Below, piece after piece: positions 1-8,517 of a DNA stretch of 10,968 nt. Source of the stretch: Polynucleobacter sp. UBA2650 (GTDB taxonomy: Bacteria > Pseudomonadota > Gammaproteobacteria > Burkholderiales > Burkholderiaceae). Positions within the stretch are counted from its first letter, which is position 1. Each line of letters opens with the position of its first letter. The stretch spans positions 1 through 10,968 of the forward strand of contig DENG01000055.1 in assembly GCA_002359975.1 (NCBI GenBank), read 5' to 3'. Made by a program: the position numbers and the translations under genes. Under the pieces are notes generated by a model. It had not been told where the DNA came from. It worked only from the letters and a program-made list of their open reading frames with translations, and did not search any database.

Positions 1-1238
1 ACAATAATGGTTTTGGCTTTAAAGGCTTCAAGGATTGGCATACCAAAGATGGGGCTACCCGGGGTGCGTGCTGCTGGGTTAACCACATCATTAGCACCAA
101 GCACTAAGACTACGTCAGCCTGACCGAAATCACTATTGATATCTTCCATCTCAAACACTTGGTCATAGGGAACCTCTGCTTCGGCGAGAAGAACGTTCAT
201 ATGGCCAGGCATACGACCAGCGACGGGGTGGATGGCATATTTAACCGTTACTCCGTGATGAATCAATTTCTCAGTCAATTCTTTAAGGGCATGCTGAGCA
301 CGTGCTACTGCTAAACCATAGCCTGGAACGATGATGACGGTATCCGCATTGGTCATTAAGAAAGCAGCATCTTCTGCTGAACCGGTTTTGTAGTTCTTCG
401 GACCACTATCTTCTCCACCGGCAGCAGCTTCGGCACCAAAGCCACCCAGTAATACTGCAACAATGGAACGATTCATGGCTTTGCACATGATGTAAGACAG
501 GATCGCACCTGAGGACCCAACGCAGGCACCCGCAATAATCAATACGGGGTTATTTAAAGTGAAACCGATACCAGCAGCCGCCCAACCTGAATAGCTATTG
601 AGCATCGATACAACCACTGGCATATCTGCGCCGCCAATTGGAATAATCAAGGTGACACCGAGAACGAGAGCAATCGCACACATCACCAAGAAGGCTGCAT
701 GACTTCCAGTCAAGAAGTATGCAAAACCAGCGGCAACCATCAAAATAGCCATGATTAGGTTAAGCAAATGCTGACCAGAAAAACTAACGGGCTTACCACT
801 AACTTTGCCAGATAGTTTTCCAAAGGCAATGATCGAGGCTGTAAATGTAATTGCACCAATGAATGCGCCGATAAATAACTCGATCTTTTGCGCGCCCGAA
901 TGTTCTTGGGCAGGATTAAATACTGCCGCAATCGCAATCAGTACAGCAGATAGACCAACGAAAGAGTGCATTAGAGCAACAAGCTCAGGCATCTTGGTCA
1001 TCTGGACGCGTTTCGCCGCGATTGAGCCAATGATGGCACCTGCAACAATCGCAACACCAATTAACCAATAGACCGGTTTAAAGCTCGGAATTAAAAAAGT
1101 GGTAACGACCGCTAAGGCCATTCCAATCATGCCGTAGGTATTGCCTTGGCGTGAGGTCGTTGGGGAGGATAAACCCTTCAGGGCTAAGATAAAGAGTACT
1201 GAAGAGACTAGATAAGAAAGGGCTGTGATATTTAACAT
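1..1238 (-). CDS. pntB: NAD(P) transhydrogenase subunit beta, PntB (3' end cut by window edge)
   Basis: This is the beta subunit of the proton-translocating transhydrogenase in the inner membrane, which drives hydride transfer from NADH to NADP+ using the proton gradient. The reading frame opens at the ATG at 1236-1238 and stays open to the window edge, giving 412 residues; E. coli PntB has 462, so about 50 C-terminal residues are missing. The N-terminal half is a series of hydrophobic segments. His91, in MPELVALMHSFVGL, matches the conserved membrane histidine (beta-His91 in E. coli) of the proton path. The C-terminal NADP(H)-binding domain III shows PGYGLAVARAQ (about 305-315), HPVAGRMPGHMNVLLAEA and GANDVVNPAA (381-390). 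The gene starts 14 nt after the pntAB stop, with an AGAGA-like ribosome site at 1246-1250. It is the last visible gene of a three-gene operon. Identification is very secure; only the 3' end is unknown. Confidence 0.97.
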   Translation of the reverse strand, partial: MLNITALSYLVSSVLFILALKGLSSPTTSRQGNTYGMIGMALAVVTTFLIPSFKPVYWLIGVAIVAGAIIGSIAAKRVQMTKMPELVALMHSFVGLSAVLIAIAAVFNPAQEHSGAQKIELFIGAFIGAITFTASIIAFGKLSGKVSGKPVSFSGQHLLNLIMAILMVAAGFAYFLTGSHAAFLVMCAIALVLGVTLIIPIGGADMPVVVSMLNSYSGWAAAGIGFTLNNPVLIIAGACVGSSGAILSYIMCKAMNRSIVAVLLGGFGAEAAAGGEDSGPKNYKTGSAEDAAFLMTNADTVIIVPGYGLAVARAQHALKELTEKLIHHGVTVKYAIHPVAGRMPGHMNVLLAEAEVPYDQVFEMEDINSDFGQADVVLVLGANDVVNPAARTPGSPIFGMPILEAFKAKTII

Positions 1239-1252
1239 GATTCGATCTCTTT

Positions 1253-1588
1253 TTAGTTACCAGCCGCTTCGTTCTTGGGAGCTTTTTTCTTAAACATCTC
1301 CAGCATGCGTCGCGTCACCATGAAGCCACCAAATATATTGATCGATGCCAGGAACACAGCAAGCGCACCAATGAGGCTAGTAAGAGTGATCTCATCCCCA
1401 TTAATAATTTCGGTTTGCAAGAGAGCGCCGACGATGATGATTCCAGAGATGGCATTGGTCACTGCCATCAAGGGGGTGTGCAATGCGGGGGTAACGTTCC
1501 AAACAACATGGTAGCCAACAAAGATAGCTAATACGAAGACAGTGATGTTTTGAACAGTTAATAGACTTTGAATAGCAGCAGCATCCAT
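1253..1588 (-). CDS. pntAB: NAD(P) transhydrogenase subunit alpha part 2, PntAB (membrane domain)
   Basis: This small membrane protein corresponds to the C-terminal transmembrane part of E. coli PntA, here encoded as a separate 111-residue polypeptide as in the three-subunit enzyme of Rhodospirillum rubrum. Hydrophobic segments lie at about residues 14-30, 41-58 and 68-91, followed by a basic lysine-rich tail. The segment [13 protein letters not shown] (37-49) is a strongly conserved motif of this domain. Together with PntB it forms the proton-conducting membrane domain II, to which the soluble PntAA binds. The ATG at 1586-1588 is preceded by AAGGA at 1595-1599 (minus strand) with good spacing, and the gene lies 17 nt after the pntAA stop, so the three genes are almost certainly co-transcribed. 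Nothing indicates a frameshift from a fused pntA: each gene has its own ribosome site and start codon. Confidence 0.95.
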   Translation of the reverse strand: MDAAAIQSLLTVQNITVFVLAIFVGYHVVWNVTPALHTPLMAVTNAISGIIIVGALLQTEIINGDEITLTSLIGALAVFLASINIFGGFMVTRRMLEMFKKKAPKNEAAGN

Positions 1589-1605
1589 TTTGGTTCCTTC
1601 AGAAA

Positions 1606-2742
1606 TTAATTGGTACGAATGGCTTGACCATCACGGCACATCAAACAAGCGGCGACGATATCGTCATCTGCAGCAGCAGGAATCGCCAGTTGCGCTTCTT
1701 TATTAATGATGAGTTTCATGAAATCAAGCAAATTACGGGCATATAAGGCAGACGCATCAGCAGCCACCATGCTAGGTAGATTGGTGTATCCCACGATCTT
1801 CACGCCATGATGATTAACCACCTTATCAGCTTGCGTGAGTGGGCAATTACCAGAGCCATTGTCGCCCCGACCCGCAGCGATATCAATCACCACTGAACCG
1901 GGTTTCATTTTGCTAACTGTATCGGTATGTAACAAGACCGGTGGCTTACGACCAGGGATTAATGCCGTAGTAATCACGATGTCAGCTTGCATAGCCCGTT
2001 CAGCAACGAGGGCCGCTTGACGCTTCATCCAAGCCTCTGGCATTGGGCGTGCATAACCACCTACGCCTTGAGCAATCTCGCGCTCTTCATCGGTCTCGTA
2101 AGGGACGTCTACAAACTTAGCCCCAAGAGACTCAATTTGCTCCTTAGCAGCAGGGCGCACATCGGATGCCTCAATTACTGAGCCTAAACGTTTGGCAGTA
2201 GCAATAGCCTGTAAACCAGCAACACCAGCACCTAAAATGAGCACACGCGCAGCTTTAACAGTTCCTGCGGCGGTCATGAGCATTGGCATAAAGCGTTGAT
2301 ATTCATTCGTAGCGACCATCACAGCTTTATAGCCAGCAATATTCGCTTGGGAAGATAGTACGTCCATGCTCTGAGCACGGGTAGTACGAGGTGCCGCTTC
2401 TAGGGCAAAGGCTGTAATGCCTTGTCCGGCCATGGCTTGGATGCCGGCATTATCGAATGGATCGAGCATGCCTAATAAAACAGCACCCGATTTCATTTGC
2501 TTTAGTTCAGCAGCCTCTGGTGAGCGAACCTTCAAAACAATCTCAGATCCCAAGGCATCGGCTGCAGAGCCAATACTGGCTCCCACGGCCTCATAGGCTG
2601 AATCAGGTTGGCTAGCACCTACGCCAGCACCAGCTTGTATCAAGACCTGATGGCCTTGGCTAATTAATTTTTTGACAGTCTCAGGGGTTGCGGCAACACG
2701 GGTTTCCCCGGCCCTCGTCTCCAGCGGCACTCCAATGCGCAT
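1606..2742 (-). CDS. pntAA: NAD(P) transhydrogenase subunit alpha part 1, PntAA (soluble NAD-binding domain)
   Basis: This 378-residue soluble cytoplasmic protein is domain I of the transhydrogenase; it binds NAD(H) and passes hydride to the NADP(H) site of PntB. The N-terminus ([20 protein letters not shown]) is typical of the alanine dehydrogenase/PNT family. The RQD loop is visible as [14 protein letters not shown], where R119, Q124, D127 and S130 align with R127, Q132, D135 and S138 of the R. rubrum protein. The dinucleotide-binding fold shows GAGVAG (171-176) and the acidic residue D194 in [19 protein letters not shown] (228-234) is the mobile loop. The R. rubrum counterpart is about 384 residues, so this is full length. 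The ATG at 2740-2742 is preceded by GGAG at 2750-2753, seven bases upstream, which supports this start. It is the first gene of the pntAA-pntAB-pntB operon and is transcribed divergently from mnmA. Confidence 0.97.
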   Translation of the reverse strand: MRIGVPLETRAGETRVAATPETVKKLISQGHQVLIQAGAGVGASQPDSAYEAVGASIGSAADALGSEIVLKVRSPEAAELKQMKSGAVLLGMLDPFDNAGIQAMAGQGITAFALEAAPRTTRAQSMDVLSSQANIAGYKAVMVATNEYQRFMPMLMTAAGTVKAARVLILGAGVAGLQAIATAKRLGSVIEASDVRPAAKEQIESLGAKFVDVPYETDEEREIAQGVGGYARPMPEAWMKRQAALVAERAMQADIVITTALIPGRKPPVLLHTDTVSKMKPGSVVIDIAAGRGDNGSGNCPLTQADKVVNHHGVKIVGYTNLPSMVAADASALYARNLLDFMKLIINKEAQLAIPAAADDDIVAACLMCRDGQAIRTN

Positions 2743-2781
2743 GGCTTATCTCCAAAAGCAACGATTTCTAAAAAAGGACCT

Positions 2782-2810
2782 ATTTTAATAAATTAGCCAT
2801 GCCTTGTGAG
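2782..2810 (-). promoter_or_regulatory. Possible sigma70 promoter for the pnt operon
   Basis: On the minus strand, CTCACA (plus positions 2805-2810) and TAAAAT (2782-2787) are separated by 17 bases and lie about 40 bases upstream of the pntAA start. The -10 matches TATAAT at five of six positions and the -35 matches TTGACA at four of six. Position and spacing fit a sigma70 promoter, but the region is AT-rich and such matches arise by chance, so this is tentative. Confidence 0.3.
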
Positions 2811-2910
2811 CTAGCCCGCTCAGTCTCCTGTATATCCCTTTGGCCAGACCTTGACCGAGACTTTTACAATATGAGCTTGAAACAATTAACGTTATTTTCG
2901 CACTTTTTTA

Positions 2911-4053
2911 ATGGTTAGCCCCAATATCCAAAGCCCCGTCCCCCAAAGCCCTACCAGTAAGGCTTTGGGCAACTATTGCGCCCCGCAGAAGGTAGTAGTT
3001 GGGATGTCCGGGGGGGTGGACTCTTCGGTAGCGGCATGGCTTCTTAAGCAACAGGGTTATGAGGTCGTAGGCCTTTTTATGAAGAACTGGGAAGACGACG
3101 ATGGCGAGGAATATTGCTCCGCCCGACAAGATTGGTTAGATGTGGTCTCGGTTGCCGATATCTTAGGGATTGATGTGGAGGCTGTTAACTTTGCTACGGA
3201 ATATCGCGAACGGGTATTTTCTGATTTTCTAAGAGAGTATGCTGCAGGCCGCACCCCAAATCCAGATGTACTCTGCAATGCTGAAATTAAGTTCAAGGCA
3301 TTTTTGGATCACGCCATCAGCTTGGGTGCTAATTTAATTGCTACAGGGCACTATGCGCGCGTTAAACACCATGATCAGGAAGTGCAGTTATTAAAAGCGG
3401 TTGATACGACCAAGGATCAAAGTTACTTTTTACATCGTTTAACTCAAATGCAGTTATCCAAAGTTTTATTTCCTCTCGGAGAAATCACTAAGAAAGAGGT
3501 GAGACAAATCGCCGCAGACCTTGGTCTGCCGAATGCTCGTAAAAAAGATTCCACCGGCATTTGTTTTATTGGAGAACGACCCTTCCGAGAGTTTCTCAAT
3601 CGGTATTTACCAAGAGTTCCCGGCCCCATCAAAAGTGTCGATGGCAAAGTATTGGGTGAGCATATGGGCTTAGCGTTTTTTACCCTGGGTCAACGCAAAG
3701 GGATTGGGCTTGGCGGTAGTCAAGACGGAACTGGTGATGCTTGGTATGTGGCTCGCAAAGATATTGCTAACAATACCCTGTATGTTGCTCAAGGACACGA
3801 TCATCCTTGGCTACTTAGCGATACCTTATCGGCGATGGATGCATCGTGGGTAGCGGGTTGCGAACCTAAATTAGGACAATACAGCGCTAAAACACGCTAC
3901 CGTCAGGAAGATGCTATATGCACCATCACTGCGGAGCACGATAGTTCATTTGACCTACGTTTTGAGAGTGCCCAGTGGGCTGTAACACCAGGGCAATCAG
4001 CCGTTCTTTATCAGGGTGAACGCTGCCTTGGAGGCGGTATTATTGTTCGCTAA
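2911..4053 (+). CDS. mnmA: tRNA-specific 2-thiouridylase MnmA
   Basis: MnmA activates wobble uridine 34 of tRNA-Lys, tRNA-Glu and tRNA-Gln with ATP and inserts sulfur relayed from the IscS/Tus system, giving the 2-thio group of mnm5s2U. The 380-residue protein shows the PP-loop SGGVDSS (33-39), the segment [14 protein letters not shown], the first catalytic cysteine C122 in [15 protein letters not shown] and the persulfide-carrying C218 in [27 protein letters not shown] and a C-terminal [10 protein letters not shown]...CLGGGI complete the family pattern. Compared with E. coli (368 residues) there is about 20 residues of extra, proline- and serine-rich N-terminus. An in-frame stop at 2887-2889 rules out an upstream start, and the ATG at 2911 lacks a clear Shine-Dalgarno sequence, so the exact start is less certain than the identity. 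The gene is divergent from pntAA and converges on the glutathione S-transferase gene. Confidence 0.96.
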   Translation: MVSPNIQSPVPQSPTSKALGNYCAPQKVVVGMSGGVDSSVAAWLLKQQGYEVVGLFMKNWEDDDGEEYCSARQDWLDVVSVADILGIDVEAVNFATEYRERVFSDFLREYAAGRTPNPDVLCNAEIKFKAFLDHAISLGANLIATGHYARVKHHDQEVQLLKAVDTTKDQSYFLHRLTQMQLSKVLFPLGEITKKEVRQIAADLGLPNARKKDSTGICFIGERPFREFLNRYLPRVPGPIKSVDGKVLGEHMGLAFFTLGQRKGIGLGGSQDGTGDAWYVARKDIANNTLYVAQGHDHPWLLSDTLSAMDASWVAGCEPKLGQYSAKTRYRQEDAICTITAEHDSSFDLRFESAQWAVTPGQSAVLYQGERCLGGGIIVR

Positions 4054-4056
4054 GAA

Positions 4057-4671
4057 CTAAGCCGCTGGTGGGACTGTTTGAACAAAAGAAGGACGTTCGG
4101 AAAGTCGCTCATAGAGCCCTCGTAAATTAGGGTATTGAGTTTTCCAGTCTAAATAACCAAAGCGCAACTCAAACCAGCCAAGTGCGCAGCCAACAGAAAT
4201 ATCGGCCAAACTAAATTGATTGCCATGACACCACTTGGCATCACCAAGACCGCCAGCCATGGTTTCAAAACCGTGATGTACTTTGTCCATTTGTCGATCA
4301 AGCCATTTGGCACTTTGTTCTGAGGGATTGCGGAAGGTATTCTCAAGGCGCACCAAAATTCCGGCATCTACTACACCATCGGCGAGAGCTTCCCAGGTTT
4401 TAACGGCAGCGCGCTCGCGCCCAGTCGCAGGAATTAGTTTGCCCACCGGGCTTAGGGTATCGATGTACTCAGCAATGACGCGGGAGTCAAACATAGCACC
4501 ACCATCATCCATGACCAGGCAGGGAACTTTGCCCAGGGGGTTGAAGTCTGCAATTGCCGTTGATGCATCCCAGACATTGTCAAGCACTAGTTCAGCATCT
4601 ATTTTCTTTTCAGCCATCATGATCCGTACTTTGCGGACAAAGGGGCTAGTGAGCGAGCCAATAATTTTCAT
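4057..4671 (-). CDS. Glutathione S-transferase family protein, YibF-like
   Basis: This cytoplasmic protein of 204 residues has the two-domain glutathione S-transferase layout. The N-terminal thioredoxin fold shows SLTSPFVRKVRI with a candidate catalytic Ser9, the cis-proline motif FNPLGKVP (43-50) and the glutathione-binding D62-S63 in MFDSRVIAEYID. The C-terminal helical domain shows EALADGVVDA (95-104) and the N-capping box SLADISVG (154-161). The pattern, including the PPAA end, closely resembles E. coli YibF (202 residues). The substrate is not known and cannot be read from sequence. I chose the ATG at 4669-4671 because homologues start there (MKIIGSLTSP); a TTG at 4690-4692 would add seven residues. 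Neither start has a good ribosome site. The stop lies 3 bp from the stop of mnmA in convergent orientation, and the gene is divergent from purB. Confidence 0.9.
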   Translation of the reverse strand: MKIIGSLTSPFVRKVRIMMAEKKIDAELVLDNVWDASTAIADFNPLGKVPCLVMDDGGAMFDSRVIAEYIDTLSPVGKLIPATGRERAAVKTWEALADGVVDAGILVRLENTFRNPSEQSAKWLDRQMDKVHHGFETMAGGLGDAKWCHGNQFSLADISVGCALGWFELRFGYLDWKTQYPNLRGLYERLSERPSFVQTVPPAA

Positions 4672-4748
4672 AAGGGGCAGTATAGCAATCAATCAGCCAT
4701 TTAAGCCGTGCGGAAATCACCAAAAATGCGTATCAAGCCGTTTGTCAC

Positions 4749-6179
<1,431 letters not shown>

Positions 6180-7562
6180 TTGGAACCTTTGGGCGCTTCA
6201 TCTCATCAGGCAACAAAATTACCTATTGGTCTCTACTTTCTGTATGAGGCCCTTTGGCACATTGCTATTCCATTCGTTCTAGTGCGTTTGTTGTGGCGTA
6301 GTCGCAGTAATCCAGACTACCTTAAAAAAATTGGTGAGCGCTTTGGCTTTTATGGAGTCAAATCTTCATTTCATCGGGCTGTATGGATTCATGCGGTATC
6401 GGTTGGCGAGACCCGTGCCACTCAGGTACTGATCGAATCTTTATTAAAAGAGGGTAAGACAATCCTATTGACCCATATGACCCCAACAGGTCGTAATACC
6501 GGGGCAGAGTTGTATCGTAAGGCGATTGCCTCAGGTCAACTTTGCCAAGTTTATTTACCTTACGACATTTGCTGGGCAATTGAAGCTTTCCTAAAATACT
6601 TTCGTCCCCAAATAGGGCTTTTTATGGAAACTGAGGCGTGGCCAGGTTTTGTATTTCGGACCAAGCAACTTGGCATCCCCTTATTTTTGATCAATGCCCG
6701 TTTATCAAATCGTAGTTTTAAGCGCGTTCAGCACTTTGGTTCTGCAGGCAGATCCCTCTTCCAATCCTTTGCAGGCATCTTGGCACAATCTGAGCCAGAT
6801 GCAAAACGTTACCAAGCACTCGGTGTCAACGATGTCATCGTTACCGGTAATATGAAATTTGATGTACATGAGCAGACCTCTATTCAGTCTTTAGGAAAGC
6901 AATGGAAGCGTGCCCTAAGTAATCAAGGGCGTTTGGCAGTATGCGCAGCAAGTACACGTGCAGGCGAAGAGAGCCTCATTATTGAGTCATGGAAAAGGTA
7001 TCTTCAGCAACACGACTCTCTTAAAAAGCCCTTACTTATTTTGGTTCCCCGCCATCCTGACCGATTTACAGAAGTGGCCGATTTACTCTATCAATCCGGT
7101 TTGTCATTTGAGAGACGGTCTAGTTTAAGTGACCCACGCTCAAGTACAGAGCTTGACCCATCTTTGCATTGGGCCTCCATGGATATCTTGCTGGGAGATT
7201 CAATGGGTGAGATGGCAGCTTATTACAGCGCTAGTGATTTGGTGGTAATGGGGGGCAGTCTTTTGCCAACCGGTGGACAAAATTTGATTGAAGCTTGTGC
7301 CAATGGGTGTCCAGTCATTTTGGGAGAGCACACGTATAACTTTCAGCAGGCTAGTGAAGATGCAATTACCTGTGGGGCGGCGGTGCGGATTGAAGGCTCC
7401 AACCATGATCTCGTGCAATCATTGAGTGAGGCTCTTAAGGCTTTGCTCACGAATACCAGTCAACGTCAGATGATGTCTGCAAAAGCCTTGCAGTACGCCT
7501 CCCAGCATCAAGGCGCAACTCAAAGAATCTTAGATCGGATTAGACCTGCGCTCCAAAGTTAG
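6180..7562 (+). CDS. waaA: 3-deoxy-D-manno-octulosonic acid transferase WaaA (KdtA)
   Basis: WaaA transfers Kdo from CMP-Kdo to lipid IVA at the inner face of the inner membrane, the first step of LPS core assembly. The 460-residue protein has a hydrophobic anchor near residues 15-38, then a GT-B glycosyltransferase fold. HAVSVGET (71-78) holds the candidate catalytic base Glu77. THMTPTGR, METEAWP (149-155), INARLSNRS, TGNMKFD (222-228), LVPRHPDRF (288-296), GDSMGEM (339-345) and GGSLLPTGGQNLIEA (358-372) match the family in order. E. coli WaaA has 425 residues; part of the excess is about 14 residues before the anchor. The frame begins with TTG at 6180-6182 directly after the purB TAA. Another in-frame TTG lies at 6189, and neither has a clear ribosome site. 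The 3' end overlaps secF by 23 bp on the opposite strand. Confidence 0.95.
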   Translation: MEPLGASSHQATKLPIGLYFLYEALWHIAIPFVLVRLLWRSRSNPDYLKKIGERFGFYGVKSSFHRAVWIHAVSVGETRATQVLIESLLKEGKTILLTHMTPTGRNTGAELYRKAIASGQLCQVYLPYDICWAIEAFLKYFRPQIGLFMETEAWPGFVFRTKQLGIPLFLINARLSNRSFKRVQHFGSAGRSLFQSFAGILAQSEPDAKRYQALGVNDVIVTGNMKFDVHEQTSIQSLGKQWKRALSNQGRLAVCAASTRAGEESLIIESWKRYLQQHDSLKKPLLILVPRHPDRFTEVADLLYQSGLSFERRSSLSDPRSSTELDPSLHWASMDILLGDSMGEMAAYYSASDLVVMGGSLLPTGGQNLIEACANGCPVILGEHTYNFQQASEDAITCGAAVRIEGSNHDLVQSLSEALKALLTNTSQRQMMSAKALQYASQHQGATQRILDRIRPALQS

Positions 7563-8514
7563 GATCATCTGGGCGATTATTGTCGCTCGCTTTGCGCTCG
7601 CCCTTAATTAGATCCTCACGTTTAACACCAAGCCACATGGCAATCGCAGCCGCAACGAACACCGACGAATAAATACCAAACAAAATACCGATGGTTAGGG
7701 CGAGAGCAAAGTAGAACAAGGTAGGGCCGCCAAAGATGAGCATGGCAATCACCATCATCTCTGTGCTGCCATGCGTAATAACGGTTCGACTGATTGTTCC
7801 AGTGATCGCGCTATCAATAATCGCCTTAGTATCCATTTTGCGTTGCTTACGAAAGTTCTCGCGGATTCGGTCAAAGATCACCACGGACTCGTTCACGGAG
7901 TAACCCAAGACAGCCAACACCGCTGCCAGCACAGAGAGTGAAAACTCCCACTGAAAGAAGGCAAAGAATCCCAAAATGATAACAATGTCATGTAAGTTAG
8001 CTAAGATACCGGCGACCGCAAACTTCCACTCAAAACGGAAGGATAAATAGATCATGATGCCAATTACGACAAAGGCTAAGGCTTTCAAACCGTCAATCGC
8101 AAGCTCTTTGCCTACCTGGGGCCCTACGTATTCAACCCGTTGTAGTTTTGCTCCAGAATTATTTGCTTCAAGCACTTTCATTACAGAAGCACTCTGATCA
8201 GCAGAGGGAATAATTTGACCTGTTTGATCCTTTTGCAAAGGAAGACGAATCATTACATCCCGAGAGCTACCAAAATTTTGGATCTGGGTATCTGTATAGC
8301 CTATCTTCGTAATCTGATCACGAATAGAGTCTAGAGGTGCGGTTTGAGGATATGTAATCTCCATCACAGTTCCACCAGTGAACTCGATGGATAAATGTAA
8401 GCCTTTTTGCCAGATGAAGAAAACGGCCGCTATAAAAGTAATCAACGAGAATGCATTGAGAAGCAATGCATGGCGCATGAAGGGAATATCTTTACGGATC
8501 CGGAAAAATTCCAT
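7540..8514 (-). CDS. secF: Protein translocase subunit SecF
   Basis: SecF pairs with SecD in the inner membrane and uses the proton gradient to complete export of proteins leaving the SecYEG channel. At 324 residues it matches E. coli SecF (323). A first membrane segment lies at about 15-35, followed by the family motif IEFTGGTVMEI (43-53) and a periplasmic domain to about residue 140. Five further hydrophobic segments follow. VLGYSVNESVVIFDRIREN (202-220) is the conserved transmembrane segment 4 motif, and ISRTVITHGSTEMMVI with IFGGPT (241-264) completes the pattern. The cytoplasmic tail is charged. The ATG at 8512-8514 comes 3 nt after the secD stop, and its AAGGA site at 8524-8528 lies inside the last secD codons, which implies coupling. 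The last 23 bp overlap waaA in convergent orientation. Confidence 0.97.
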   Translation of the reverse strand: MEFFRIRKDIPFMRHALLLNAFSLITFIAAVFFIWQKGLHLSIEFTGGTVMEITYPQTAPLDSIRDQITKIGYTDTQIQNFGSSRDVMIRLPLQKDQTGQIIPSADQSASVMKVLEANNSGAKLQRVEYVGPQVGKELAIDGLKALAFVVIGIMIYLSFRFEWKFAVAGILANLHDIVIILGFFAFFQWEFSLSVLAAVLAVLGYSVNESVVIFDRIRENFRKQRKMDTKAIIDSAITGTISRTVITHGSTEMMVIAMLIFGGPTLFYFALALTIGILFGIYSSVFVAAAIAMWLGVKREDLIKGERKASDNNRPDDPNFGAQV

Positions 8515-8517
8515 GAT

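Noticed and set aside
755-1071. Open frames of 60-88 codons on both strands within pntB.
   Set aside because: They lie wholly inside the clear pntB reading frame, resemble no family and have no ribosome sites; they are shadows.
2851-2870. TTGACC (2851-2856) and TACAAT (2865-2870) upstream of mnmA, resembling -35 and -10 boxes.
   Set aside because: The spacing is only 8 bases, far too short for a sigma70 promoter, and neither box has a partner at 16-18 bases.
4672-4692. A seven-residue N-terminal extension (MIAILPL) of the glutathione S-transferase from a TTG start.
   Set aside because: Homologues such as YibF begin at the following Met-Lys, and the TTG has no ribosome site.
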